64,000 nucleotides of DNA from Candidatus Melainabacteria bacterium (GTDB lineage: Bacteria > Cyanobacteriota > Vampirovibrionia > Obscuribacterales > Obscuribacteraceae): the NCBI GenBank assembly GCA_016716405.1, contig JADJWK010000002.1:558001-622000 (forward strand). Direction: 5' to 3'. Position numbers and translations under genes: made by a program. Positions 26,493 through 35,600 of this stretch are shown piece by piece. The notes below the pieces were generated by a model. The model did not search any database. It saw nothing but the letters and a program-made list of their open reading frames with translations, and was not told the origin of the DNA. Every line of letters starts with the position of its first letter. The first letter of the stretch is position 1.

Positions 26493-27420
26493 CCAGCTCT
26501 TCGCCGGGCGCAAGGGAGCGGACCGAGCGGCCGACCATGGGCTCACCGAGGTTTTTGCTTATCTCGGCGAGCATCTCGGCATCCTCGTAATAGGTGGTTG
26601 CTTTCACAATCGCCTGGGCGCGTTTCATGGGATTGCCCGACTTGAAGATTCCGGAGCCCACGAAGACTCCGTCCACGCCGAGCTGCATCATCAGGGCAGC
26701 GTCTGCGGGAGTGGCGATACCGCCGGCGGCGAAATTGACCACCGGGAGCTTGCCTTCTTCTTTGACTTTCTTGACCAGCTCGAAGGGAGCGCCGATGTCC
26801 CTGGCGTAGCTCATCAGCTCGTCGTTCGCCATGGTGGTGAGCTTGCGAATCTCGCCCAGGATCGATCGGGCATGCCTGACTGCCTCCACAACGTCGCCGG
26901 TGCCTGCTTCACCCTTGGTACGGATCATCGCCGCCCCTTCGCCGATTCTTCTCAGGGCTTCACCGAGGTTGCGGGCGCCGCAGACGAAAGGAATATCGAA
27001 GCGGTTCTTTTCGATATGGAACTGCTCGTCGGCAGGGGTGAGGACCTCGCTCTCGTCGATACAGTCGACTCCGAGAGACTGGAGAATCTGCGCTTCCACG
27101 AAATGACCGATGCGCACTTTCGCCATGACCGGGATCGAGACTGCTTCGATGATGGAGGTGATCAGCTCGGGATCGCTCATCCGGGCGACGCCGCCATCGG
27201 CGCGGATATCGGCGGGCACCCGCTCCAGGGCCATGACCGAGACTGCCCCTGCCTCCTCGGCGATTTTCGCCTGCTCGGCGTTGACCACATCCATGATCAC
27301 TCCGCCTTTGAGCATCTGAGGCAGAGCTCTCTTGACGCGCTCGGTGCCTGTGGCCCGGACCGGTGATTTGCTCCGGTCGGCATCGGTGCTTGCTTCTTTA
27401 ACGGTTATCCTGGTGGCCAT
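26476..27420 (-). CDS. pdxS: Pyridoxal 5'-phosphate synthase lyase subunit PdxS
   Basis: PdxS condenses ribose 5-phosphate, glyceraldehyde 3-phosphate and ammonia into PLP. The 314-aa TIM-barrel protein has KGGVIMDVVNAEQA, the catalytic Lys regions VMAKVRIGHFVEAQ and AAMIRTKGEAGTGD, and FAAGGIATPADAALM. The ATG follows AAGGAG. The start of pdxS lies only 16 bp from the MocR-type regulator stop, so it may share that transcript. Confidence 0.97.
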   Translation of the reverse strand: MATRITVKEASTDADRSKSPVRATGTERVKRALPQMLKGGVIMDVVNAEQAKIAEEAGAVSVMALERVPADIRADGGVARMSDPELITSIIEAVSIPVMAKVRIGHFVEAQILQSLGVDCIDESEVLTPADEQFHIEKNRFDIPFVCGARNLGEALRRIGEGAAMIRTKGEAGTGDVVEAVRHARSILGEIRKLTTMANDELMSYARDIGAPFELVKKVKEEGKLPVVNFAAGGIATPADAALMMQLGVDGVFVGSGIFKSGNPMKRAQAIVKATTYYEDAEMLAEISKNLGEPMVGRSVRSLAPGEELASRGW

Positions 27421-27436
27421 TCTCTTCTCCTTTCAT

Positions 27437-29077
27437 TTAGATGAATGCGTGCCCGCTGCCCTCGAAAACCCGTTGCCGGGAGTATTCGCTTTTACTTATT
27501 ACTTGCTGGATATAGGTCTTGATGGCGCGGCCGAGCATTTTTACTCCGCGCGCGATGGTCTCTTCGTCGGTTTGAATGAAACACAATCTGATGAACTGAG
27601 TGTTTTGAGCCGAGAGGAAACAGAGATCCCCCGGTGCGTAGGAGACGCCTTCCTGGCGGGCGAAGGTCATAAGCTCCCGGCTCGAATAGCCCTCCGGCAG
27701 CCTGAGCCAGATGAACATGCCGCCGTTGGGGCGTGACCAGGTAATATCGCATCTGGTGCCGTCCGCCGCTTCGATATTGCCGAGCTCCTTCTGGAGAGCG
27801 GCCAGCATCGCGTCTCGGCGGCTCTTGTAGGTAGTCCGAACCGATTGCAGGTGCTTCTCGTAAAAGCCGTTGGCCAGGAACTCCGCCAGGATCACCTGGG
27901 AGATGGAGTTGGTCGAGAGGTTAGAGGCACGCTTGGCGATCACCAGGCGCGATAGCACCTCGGGCGGTGCCACCAGCCAGCCGAGCCTGAGGGCCGGGCA
28001 GAGAGCTTTCGAAAAAGTCCCCTGGTGGATCACTATGTTCTTGCCGCCTGGCATCGCCCGCAGCGAAGGAATCCGCTCGCCCTGATAGCGCAGATCCGAG
28101 ACGAAACTGTCCTCGAGAATCGGCACCTGATACTGGGTGGCTAGCTCGATCAGTCCCGCTCGTCTGCTTGCCGACATGGTCAGCCCTGTGGGATTCTGGA
28201 AATCGGGAATCGTATAGATCAGTTTGGGACGCTGGCGTTTGAGAATGGTCTCGAGCATGTCCAGGCGCAGCCCTTCGCTGTCGAGAGACACCGGCAGGCA
28301 GCGGGCCTGACGGCTGCGAAAACTGCAGATCGCCCAGAGATAGGTCGGGTCTTCGCAGGCGATCAGATCGCCCGGATCGATCAGCACCGTGCTCACCACG
28401 TCTATTGCCTGCTGCGAGCCGCTGACGATAAGGAGATTCTCGTCCGAGACATCCATGCCCGAGCGGGAAAGATAAGCGATCACCTCCCGGCGCAGGGCGG
28501 GATGACCTTCGGCGGGGCTGTACTCGAAAAATTCCGGTGCCCTCTCATGGTCGATGATGGACTGCAGGATCTGGACGAACTTTTCGTTCGGGTAGAACTC
28601 ATCGGTGGGAATACCGCCGGCAAAGGAGATCGAGCCGGGCTGTCGTTCGTAGAAAGAGCGCTCGAGCCGGAACATCTCGTAGACTGTCTGGCTTGCCCTG
28701 GAGAAGCGCTCGTTCCAGACGATGGGCTCGAAGCCCTCGCTGCCTTCGCCGACCTCGCCGCTTTCGCCGACAGATCCTCCCGGAAGTCTGGCATAAGATC
28801 CCCTGCCTACGAAGCTCTCCAGATATCCTTCTTTGATAAGCTCGCTATAGGCCCGGGCTGCCGTTGATCGATCCACTCTGAGGCGGCTGGCCACCTCTCT
28901 GTTGGTGGGGAGCTTCTCGTTGGGTTGAATGCGGCCGTTTTCGATGGCGTCTCTGATCCTGTCGGCGATAAGCCTGTAGAGAGGCTCGTCGTTGCCGGTC
29001 TGGAGCTTGTCTTTCCCGGCTATCTCGTCCAGCCAATCTGGTCTGGTTTGTGAATTGGTTGGATGGCGGCTCGGCAT
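27437..29077 (-). CDS. MocR/PdxR-type GntR regulator with aminotransferase domain
   Basis: This 546-aa protein has an N-terminal GntR winged helix (about 28-100: LYRLIADRIRDAIENGRI, then LPTNREVASRLRVDRSTAARAY) fused to a fold-type I aminotransferase domain, with the PLP-lysine region in HQGTFSKALCPALRLGW. Such MocR proteins often activate pdxST when PLP is low (PdxR). The position directly upstream of pdxS on the same strand supports a PdxR role, although PdxR genes are more often divergent. A 2-aminoadipate aminotransferase role is the alternative. The tail after about 525 is extra. Confidence 0.88.
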   Translation of the reverse strand: MPSRHPTNSQTRPDWLDEIAGKDKLQTGNDEPLYRLIADRIRDAIENGRIQPNEKLPTNREVASRLRVDRSTAARAYSELIKEGYLESFVGRGSYARLPGGSVGESGEVGEGSEGFEPIVWNERFSRASQTVYEMFRLERSFYERQPGSISFAGGIPTDEFYPNEKFVQILQSIIDHERAPEFFEYSPAEGHPALRREVIAYLSRSGMDVSDENLLIVSGSQQAIDVVSTVLIDPGDLIACEDPTYLWAICSFRSRQARCLPVSLDSEGLRLDMLETILKRQRPKLIYTIPDFQNPTGLTMSASRRAGLIELATQYQVPILEDSFVSDLRYQGERIPSLRAMPGGKNIVIHQGTFSKALCPALRLGWLVAPPEVLSRLVIAKRASNLSTNSISQVILAEFLANGFYEKHLQSVRTTYKSRRDAMLAALQKELGNIEAADGTRCDITWSRPNGGMFIWLRLPEGYSSRELMTFARQEGVSYAPGDLCFLSAQNTQFIRLCFIQTDEETIARGVKMLGRAIKTYIQQVISKSEYSRQRVFEGSGHAFI

Positions 29078-29169
29078 TGTCTCTGCTTGTTGTGTCGCTC
29101 TAATCGTCCGGTCTTGCGACCGGTTTTCCGGCGAATCCGGGTCTCTATTCGGCCGGTAGCATAACCTGG

Positions 29170-29196
29170 ATTGGCTGGCGGATCAATCCAGCCAAT
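29170..29196 (+). other. Hairpin in the upstream region of the MocR-type gene
   Basis: ATTGGCTGG/CCAGCCAAT forms a perfect 9-bp stem followed on the plus strand by TTTATTTG. Both flanking genes run on the minus strand, so it does not serve a visible plus-strand gene. A second short stem (CCGGTC/GACCGG) lies near 29110. They could be regulatory, or could end an unseen plus-strand RNA. Confidence 0.35.
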
Positions 29197-29203
29197 TTAT
29201 TTG

Positions 29204-29941
29204 TTAAGTCGAGCTGTGCTGGCAGAGACCGTCCACTGTGGCGGCTATGGCTATCGACCAGACGATAAAGGCAATCAGGGAGACGAATAGCAGGAAGCCG
29301 GCAGCAGGAAGATTGGCGCACAGAGTGGCCAGGCCCGCCAGAGCGGCCGGTATCCAGACCGGCAAACCGCACCAGCCAATCCACTGGGGCAGCCCGCGAC
29401 CGGTGAGAATGGCGGCAACTACAAGGAATCCCGAGGCGGCATAGAGCCCGTTCGAGACCAGGAAGCAGGAGGAAAGAGCCCGGTTGAGAGTCTCCCAGGC
29501 GATCAGGGAGAGCTCGTGGCGCGAATAGCTCGAGCCTCCGTAGAGGTACTGCTTGGAGATATCGGAGAAGAGGATGAGCATGTCGGCATTGGACTGGAGA
29601 TTGATACAGACGGCCAGGACCGAGAGACAGAGACTGCCGGTGAAGAGCATCTTCCACTGATTGCTGACCACGTCTCTGAGAGTGAGAATCAGGAAGAAGA
29701 AGGAGAGGCTGGCGGCGGAAAGAGCCAGGCATGTGGCTTTCCATATGGCGGGATGTTGCGGGGGAAAATGCATCAAGCGCTCCAGGCTGAATTGATCCAG
29801 ATGTCCGACCTTATAGGTCCAGAGACAGAGAAGCATGGCCACTGTGTGACAGACCGCGGCAGCCACGCATGCTCCCTGGAGGAACCGGTAGCTTCTTCGT
29901 TTCTGGCTGTCATGCGACTCGGTCTGAGGCGACCCGCTCAC
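29204..29941 (-). CDS. Six-helix membrane protein of unknown function
   Basis: This 245-aa protein has about six to seven hydrophobic helices. Its arrangement (ISKQYLYGGSSYS loop and a C-terminal IGWCGLPVW segment) recalls DUF4386-type membrane proteins, but the match is weak. The start is a GTG at 29941 behind GGGAG at 8 nt. serS lies 30 bp upstream, so the two may be co-transcribed. Confidence 0.65.
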   Translation of the reverse strand: MSGSPQTESHDSQKRRSYRFLQGACVAAAVCHTVAMLLCLWTYKVGHLDQFSLERLMHFPPQHPAIWKATCLALSAASLSFFFLILTLRDVVSNQWKMLFTGSLCLSVLAVCINLQSNADMLILFSDISKQYLYGGSSYSRHELSLIAWETLNRALSSCFLVSNGLYAASGFLVVAAILTGRGLPQWIGWCGLPVWIPAALAGLATLCANLPAAGFLLFVSLIAFIVWSIAIAATVDGLCQHSST

Positions 29942-29971
29942 GGTCTTTCTCCCATCCGGCTAACTCTGGAA

Positions 29972-31240
29972 TCAGGGGCGCAATACTTCGATGCCGCCCA
30001 TATAAGGAACGAGAACGGCAGGCACCCTGACCGAGCCGTCTTTCTCCTGGTTGTTCTCGAGGATGGCTGCCAGAGCCCGTCCGATCGCCAGTCCGGAGCC
30101 GTTTATGGTGTGTATGTAGCGCGGCTTGCCGCCGTCAGACGGTTTATAACGAATATTGGCGCGCCTCGCCTGGAAGTCGGCGAAGTTGCTGCACGAGCTG
30201 ATTTCTCTGAACCTGTCCTGGGCCGGGAACCAGACTTCCAGGTCATAACATTTGCGGGCGCAAAAACCCAGGTCGCCGGCGCAGAGGACAGAGCGCCTGT
30301 ACGGAAGCTCGAGCTTCTCGAGAATCATCTCGGCGTCCCTGGTGAGCTTTTCGTGCTCCTCCTCGGAATTCTCCGGGGTGGTGAACTTCACCAGCTCGAC
30401 CTTGTTGAATTGATGCTGCCTGATATAGCCCCGGGTGTCCTTACCGGCGCTGCCTGCCTCGCGTCTGAAATTGGGAGTGTAAGCGCAATGCAGGATAGGC
30501 AGTTGCTCCTCGTCCAGGGTTTCGTTGCGGTATAGATTGGTCACCGGGACTTCGGCGGTGGGAGTGAGATAGAGCTCGTCATCGGCGCACTTATAGAAAT
30601 CGCCCTCGAACTTGGGAAGCTGTCCGGTGCCGACCATGCAGTCGCGATTTATCAAGATGGGCGGGAAAACTTCCAGATAGCCGTTGGCCCCGTGCGAGTC
30701 CAGCATGAAGTTCATGAGAGCTCTTTCCATGCGGGCTCCGAAATTCATCAGGACTGTGAATCGCGATTCGGCCACTTTGACGCCTCGCTCGAAATCGAAG
30801 ACCCCCAGATCCGCACCGATCTCGAAATGATGCCGGGGATTCTCGATCACCGGGATCTCCCCCCATGTCGATACCACGACATTCTCGTTCTCGTCGGCGC
30901 CATCCGGGACGCTGGGATCGGGCATGTTGGGGATTCCCAGGCTCAGCTCGTTGAGCTTCTCCTCGAGTTCCTGGCGACGTTTGGAAATCTCTTCATGTCT
31001 TTGTTTGAGGTTCTTGGACTCTACTTTCAGCGCCTCTTTCTCTTCCGGCCTGGCGGCCCCCGTCTTGAAGGCTTCCGAGATCTCGTTCTTGCGCCTGTTA
31101 AGATTCTCCCATTCGGCGAGGATCTGCCTGTATTCGCCATCGGTGTCAATCAGCTCCTTGAGCGAGAAGCCTCCATTGCGTCTGGCTATGGCTTTCTCGA
31201 CTGTTTCCAGATTTTCCCTGACGAATCGAAGGTCCAGCAT
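29972..31240 (-). CDS. serS: Serine-tRNA ligase
   Basis: SerRS charges tRNA-Ser. The 422-aa protein has the N-terminal coiled-coil arm (about 30-105) that recognises the long variable arm, and class II motifs 2 (FRREAGSAGKDTRGYIRQHQF) and 3 (NGSGLAIGRALAAILEN). Its length is normal. A tRNA-Ser(GCT) gene lies elsewhere in the window at 6894. No T-box leader was seen upstream. Confidence 0.97.
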   Translation of the reverse strand: MLDLRFVRENLETVEKAIARRNGGFSLKELIDTDGEYRQILAEWENLNRRKNEISEAFKTGAARPEEKEALKVESKNLKQRHEEISKRRQELEEKLNELSLGIPNMPDPSVPDGADENENVVVSTWGEIPVIENPRHHFEIGADLGVFDFERGVKVAESRFTVLMNFGARMERALMNFMLDSHGANGYLEVFPPILINRDCMVGTGQLPKFEGDFYKCADDELYLTPTAEVPVTNLYRNETLDEEQLPILHCAYTPNFRREAGSAGKDTRGYIRQHQFNKVELVKFTTPENSEEEHEKLTRDAEMILEKLELPYRRSVLCAGDLGFCARKCYDLEVWFPAQDRFREISSCSNFADFQARRANIRYKPSDGGKPRYIHTINGSGLAIGRALAAILENNQEKDGSVRVPAVLVPYMGGIEVLRP

Positions 31241-31378
31241 AATCGAACTTTTTCCTCGGCGAGCGCGTCTCTAGTCGTTAAGACAAACAGGGAGCATTAT
31301 AGCCAAGGAGGTCCAGGATTTCTCTATAGAGGGTGAGGGCGTCACCAAAGTGTTGCAATCAGGCAAGGAGGCGGGCCA

Positions 31379-31861
31379 GTGACAGTCAAGAAAATGAGCA
31401 AATCATCCAGACGCGACCTGATGCCCTGGCGGCAGGCTCTCGGCAGGCTCGGCGAGGACCTCGCTGCCGGGCATCTCGGCGCCCTCGGTTATTCGATTCT
31501 CGCTCGCAACTGGCGTCATGGCAGGCTTTGCGAGCTCGATCTCATCGCCAGGGATCCGGAATGCGTCCTGGCTTTTGTCGAGGTCAAGACTCGCTGTGCT
31601 CCTTCCGGATCGCTTGCCGATAGCTGTCAGAGCGCCATCGAGGCTGTCGACCTCGTCAAGCGGCGACGGATCAGGACCGCTGCTTTCGCCTGGCTCGCCG
31701 ATTTGAGAGCTGAATCAGAACTTGCGATCAAGTCCCTGCGCTTCGACCTGGTGGTGGTGACCATCGACCGGCGCGATCTGGTGGCCGGCTACGGCGGCTC
31801 CCTTCTCATGGCTGATCGGGCCGGGGCTTCCATCTTGCATGTACCGGGAGCCTTTTTCTGA
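31379..31861 (+). CDS. YraN/UPF0102 family nuclease-like protein
   Basis: This 160-aa protein has the family pattern: LGRLGEDLAAGHLGALGYS, ILARNWRHGRLCELDLIARD and FVEVKTR, an endonuclease-like core with Glu, Asp and ExK positions present. The start is a GTG at 31379 with a strong AAGGAGG eight bases upstream. YraN function is not settled in most bacteria. lysA follows in the same direction. Confidence 0.88.
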   Translation: MTVKKMSKSSRRDLMPWRQALGRLGEDLAAGHLGALGYSILARNWRHGRLCELDLIARDPECVLAFVEVKTRCAPSGSLADSCQSAIEAVDLVKRRRIRTAAFAWLADLRAESELAIKSLRFDLVVVTIDRRDLVAGYGGSLLMADRAGASILHVPGAFF

Positions 31862-31900
31862 TCTGCCATCACATTCAGTTCATGTTACGATATCTTCCCA

Positions 31901-33286
31901 ATGAGTTCCCCCAACACAAGGCTGATGCCGGTCACGGCGACGATCTCCGCAGAGGATCATCTGCTCATCGGCGGTCTGGACACTGTCGAGCTTGCCGAGC
32001 GTTTCGGCACGCCTCTATGGATCATGGACTATCAGACTATCGTCCGGGCAGTTAACGACTGTCGAGAAGGTCTTGCTGCCGGCTTCCATGAAGCCGGCAT
32101 CGGTTCCGGAGGAGCAGGAGGAGCGGGCTCGGGCTCCGCTGCCGGCGCTTCGGTGCTCTATGCCGGCAAGGCTTTCACCTGTCTGGCCATGGCGCGCATA
32201 GTCAGGCGTCTCGGGCTCGGACTCGATGTGGTCTCGGAAGGGGAGCTCTATACCGCGCTTAAGGCGGGGGTGGACCCTGAGACAATTTTTTTGCACGGCA
32301 ACAACAAGTCCGACTCCGAGCTCGAGCGCGCTCTTCTCGCCGGTCCGGTCACCGTGGTTGTGGACGGAGTCGGGGAGCTCGAGCGTCTGGACAGCCTCGC
32401 TGCGAGACTGGAGCGCCAGGCCAGGATTCTCGTGCGGGTGACTCCGGGCGTCGAGCCTGATACTCACGACCATATCAAGACCGGGCAGGCCGACAGCAAG
32501 TTCGGAGTGCCTCTGGAAGACGTCCCTGACTTCGTGCGGCGCTGCCTGTCGATGCCCGGGACTATAGCGTTCCGTGGTCTGCACGCTCATATCGGCAGCC
32601 AGTCTCACGATATCGAGCCCTATCTGAGAATCGTCGATATTCTGGCCGACCTGGCTCTTCGCCTGAAAGAGATGGGAGTCGAGGTCGAGATGCTCGATCT
32701 CGGTGGTGGTCTGGGAATCGCTTATACCGAGAAAGACAGGCCATTGCCTCTTCACACCTGGGCCCGGGAGCTCAGCGCCGCAGCCGTCAAGGCTTTCGCC
32801 AGCCGCAAGTTGACCAGACCGCATCTCCTTCTGGAGCCGGGACGCTCCATAATCGGGCCGGCCGGGGTGACCATCTATCGTGCCGGTGACACCAAAGGAT
32901 TCCCTTCCGGTGCCCGTTATGTATCCCTGGACGGGGGGATGGCTGATAATCCCCGTCCTGCTACTTATAACGCCCTCTATACCGCCCGGATCGCCAGTCG
33001 AATGAGCGCAATCGGCACGGATGACGTTACTACCCTTGTTGGTAGGTACTGCGAATCGGGCGATATAATCATAAAGGACGCGGGAATTCCAGTTCGAACT
33101 GGAGATTTAGTCGCGATCTTCGCGACCGGAGCCTACAACTACAGCATGTCCTCTAACTACAATCGTACCGGGCGACCTGCATGCGTCCTGGTCGACGACG
33201 GTAGGGCAGAGCTGATTCTCAGGAGGGAGACACTGGCCGACTTGATTCGTCAGGACCTGGTCCCTGACTGGTTGACCGACGATTGA
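31901..33286 (+). CDS. lysA: Diaminopimelate decarboxylase
   Basis: LysA converts meso-diaminopimelate to lysine, the last step of that pathway. The 461-aa fold-type III PLP enzyme has the PLP-lysine motif LYAGKAFTC, the conserved HAHIGSQ (about 228), DLGGGLGIAY, EPGRSIIG and the active-site CESGDI and GAYNYSMSSNYNR motifs. An alanine/glycine-rich insertion near residues 68-82 precedes the PLP strand. It is followed after 19 bp by cdaA. Confidence 0.95.
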   Translation: MSSPNTRLMPVTATISAEDHLLIGGLDTVELAERFGTPLWIMDYQTIVRAVNDCREGLAAGFHEAGIGSGGAGGAGSGSAAGASVLYAGKAFTCLAMARIVRRLGLGLDVVSEGELYTALKAGVDPETIFLHGNNKSDSELERALLAGPVTVVVDGVGELERLDSLAARLERQARILVRVTPGVEPDTHDHIKTGQADSKFGVPLEDVPDFVRRCLSMPGTIAFRGLHAHIGSQSHDIEPYLRIVDILADLALRLKEMGVEVEMLDLGGGLGIAYTEKDRPLPLHTWARELSAAAVKAFASRKLTRPHLLLEPGRSIIGPAGVTIYRAGDTKGFPSGARYVSLDGGMADNPRPATYNALYTARIASRMSAIGTDDVTTLVGRYCESGDIIIKDAGIPVRTGDLVAIFATGAYNYSMSSNYNRTGRPACVLVDDGRAELILRRETLADLIRQDLVPDWLTDD

Positions 33287-33305
33287 GTCCGGAAGATCTT
33301 AAAGA

Positions 33306-34439
33306 GTGGAGATCAGTTACTTCGCCGAGCTTTGGAGCCAGATTCTAGACCTCTTCAGCGGGGTCGATGTCTGGCTGCATATAAAGGTCTTCTTTCAGGT
33401 CCTGATCATCGGCTGGATACTATTCTGGCTCTGGAGGCGGATCGTCGGCAGCCAGGCCGAGCGTCTGGTCAAGGGGGTTCTCGTTCTCGCCGGTATCTGG
33501 GCGATCTGTCTGGCTTTCGGTTTTACTCTCATCACCAGTCTTCTCCAGTTGCTGGTTCCTGTCGCTCTTATCGCCCTGGTGGTGATCTTCCAGCCGGAGC
33601 TCAGACGCGGGCTCAGTCATCTGGGCAAAGTGCAGACCCTGCGTTTCGACCTTTCTCTAACCGATGCCGATAAGGTTCGCTTCAGCCGGGACGTCGATCA
33701 GATAATCAATGCGGTCAGGGAGCTTTCCCGATCAAAAACCGGGGCTCTGATCGTCATCGAGCCTCTCCTGGGCGAAAGGGACTATGTCAGCCCCGGCACC
33801 ACCGTGAACGCCGATATCTCTACGACTCTCCTTCTCACCATCTTCTTTCCGAACTCGCCTCTCCATGACGGGGCTGTGGTGATCAGGAAAAACAAGATCG
33901 TGGCAGCCGGTGTCATCCTGCCCATGACCGATGATCCGGAGCTCAGCTATCGTTATGGCACCAGGCACCGGGCGGCCATCGGTCTTTCGGAGACATATGA
34001 CGGGCTCTGTATCGTGGTTTCGGAAGAGACCGGGGCTATCTCTGCGGCAAGCCGCGGGATGCTGGCAAGGTACAAGGCTGCCGAGGATCTCAAAGATCCG
34101 ATCAGATATCTCTATACCCAGGGAGGCGACTCCAAGAGCCGCAGCACCGTTGACAGTTTCCTCTCGCTCTTCAGCCGCGGGCGCAAAGAAGAGACGCTCC
34201 CAGCTCTGTCACCGCCCGGCCGAGAGAGCGATTCTGGCAAGTTGGAGCGCGTCGCCCCGCTGGAGGCTAAGTCACCGGCGGACAGCAGTCCGAAAACCGA
34301 GCCGGAATCCTTATCTGAACCCGTATCTGAACCCGTATCTGAACCCAAGCCCGAACCGGAGCCGGAAGCTTCTACTGATACTACCGATGGTGAAGACGAG
34401 AGCAGCGTCTCCACTCTCAGCGCCGCCAAGACCGACTGA
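33306..34439 (+). CDS. cdaA: Diadenylate cyclase CdaA/DacA
   Basis: CdaA makes c-di-AMP from two ATP at the membrane. This protein has three N-terminal membrane helices (about 20-85), then the DAC domain with the catalytic DGAVVIR and RHRAAIG motifs (about 190 and 220). A Pro/Glu/Ser-rich tail of about 90 residues follows, including three EPVS repeats. The start is a GTG at 33306. In many bacteria cdaA pairs with cdaR and glmM; neither is here. The PgpH-type gene in the window could be the matching hydrolase. Confidence 0.95.
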   Translation: MEISYFAELWSQILDLFSGVDVWLHIKVFFQVLIIGWILFWLWRRIVGSQAERLVKGVLVLAGIWAICLAFGFTLITSLLQLLVPVALIALVVIFQPELRRGLSHLGKVQTLRFDLSLTDADKVRFSRDVDQIINAVRELSRSKTGALIVIEPLLGERDYVSPGTTVNADISTTLLLTIFFPNSPLHDGAVVIRKNKIVAAGVILPMTDDPELSYRYGTRHRAAIGLSETYDGLCIVVSEETGAISAASRGMLARYKAAEDLKDPIRYLYTQGGDSKSRSTVDSFLSLFSRGRKEETLPALSPPGRESDSGKLERVAPLEAKSPADSSPKTEPESLSEPVSEPVSEPKPEPEPEASTDTTDGEDESSVSTLSAAKTD

Positions 34440-34455
34440 ATATAGGGATAGAGCC

Positions 34456-35196
34456 TCAGGATAGAGCCTGCTCCATCTCCTCGAGGATCCTGGAAGCTGC
34501 CTCTTTGCGGTCACCGGCCCTGGTGATCGGTCTGCCTACCACCAGATAATCGGCCCCGTCCTCCAGGGCTCGAGCCGGTGTTACAATCCTGCTCTGATCG
34601 TCTTTCGCCGACCATGCCGGTCTGATTCCCGGAGTCACTATGACGAAGTCCTCACCCAGGGCTTCTCTGATCGGCCGGGCTTCCCTGGCCGAGGCCACGA
34701 CTCCGTCGAGACCGGAGCGCTTCGCCATTCTCGCCAGGTCGATGACATGCTCGGTGATCGGGACCGAAACCGACAGCTCCCCGGCAAGCTCCGCTTCCGA
34801 CAGGCTGGTGAGCACCGTAACAGCGATCAGAATCGGTCTTGGCTTGCCGGTCTCTTTCGCCGCTTCGGCGCTTGCCTGAAGGGCGGCTTCCATCATCTTG
34901 CTGCCGCCGGTGGCGTGGACATTGAACATGCGAACCTGGTGCCTGGTAACATTCCTTGCCGCTCCGGCGACTGTGTTCGGTATGTCATGGAATTTGCCGT
35001 CGAAAAAGACCTGGACTCCGGCCTCCTCGATCAAATCGAAGAGTCTGGTTCCGGCATGGCAGTAGAGCTCGAGACCGACCTTGAAAAAAGAGACCACCTC
35101 TTTCAGATCGTCGACCATGGCTCTGGCCTCATCCAGGCTGGATGTGTCCAGGGCGACTATGAGCCTGTCTCTGGTATCGATTTTCGACTTGATCAA
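34456..35196 (-). CDS. pyrF: Orotidine 5'-phosphate decarboxylase
   Basis: PyrF makes UMP in the last step of de novo pyrimidine synthesis. The 246-aa TIM-barrel has LIVALD near the start, the catalytic tetrad region FFDGKFHDIPNTV, and VTPGIRPAW plus YLVVGRPIT for phosphate binding. The start chosen is a TTG at 35196 with AAGGGGG just upstream. A TTG at 35220 would add eight residues not typical of the family. Confidence 0.95.
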   Translation of the reverse strand: MIKSKIDTRDRLIVALDTSSLDEARAMVDDLKEVVSFFKVGLELYCHAGTRLFDLIEEAGVQVFFDGKFHDIPNTVAGAARNVTRHQVRMFNVHATGGSKMMEAALQASAEAAKETGKPRPILIAVTVLTSLSEAELAGELSVSVPITEHVIDLARMAKRSGLDGVVASAREARPIREALGEDFVIVTPGIRPAWSAKDDQSRIVTPARALEDGADYLVVGRPITRAGDRKEAASRILEEMEQALS

Positions 35197-35274
35197 GCCG
35201 CCCCCTTGTCGAAATGGCAAAACCCGGCAATCTATAGATCGCCAGGCATATCCGAGCTTCGCGCTCTCTGCCGT

Positions 35275-35496
35275 TTAGCCAGCGTTGGCTTTCTGCTGGT
35301 CGAGCTTGTAGCGTTTGACGAAGCGATCGACGCGACCTTCGGTGTCGACGATCTTCTGCTGACCCGTATAGAACGGGTGGCAGGCGCTGCAAATTTCGAC
35401 CCGTATCTGTTTCTTGGTGGAGCCGAGCTTGACTTCCCCGCCGCAGACACAGGTGGCTACGACTTCGAAATATTCCGGATGAATACCGTCTTTCAT
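35275..35496 (-). CDS. rpmE: 50S ribosomal protein L31 (zinc-binding type)
   Basis: This 73-aa protein has MKDGIHPEYFEV, two CxC/CxxC zinc-ligand pairs (TCVCGG and EICSACHPFYTG), and the C-terminal VDRFVKRY. With four cysteines it is the zinc-containing form of L31. The ATG at 35496 matches family starts; a further ATG ten codons upstream is possible. Confidence 0.95.
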   Translation of the reverse strand: MKDGIHPEYFEVVATCVCGGEVKLGSTKKQIRVEICSACHPFYTGQQKIVDTEGRVDRFVKRYKLDQQKANAG

Positions 35497-35600
35497 TTCT
35501 CTATCTCTGACTGGAAAGTTATCCATGATACCAAACTCGGCCGGATCTTAATCCGATCGGGTCTATTTTGTAATGAGGTCCGATACACATGACAAATTTC

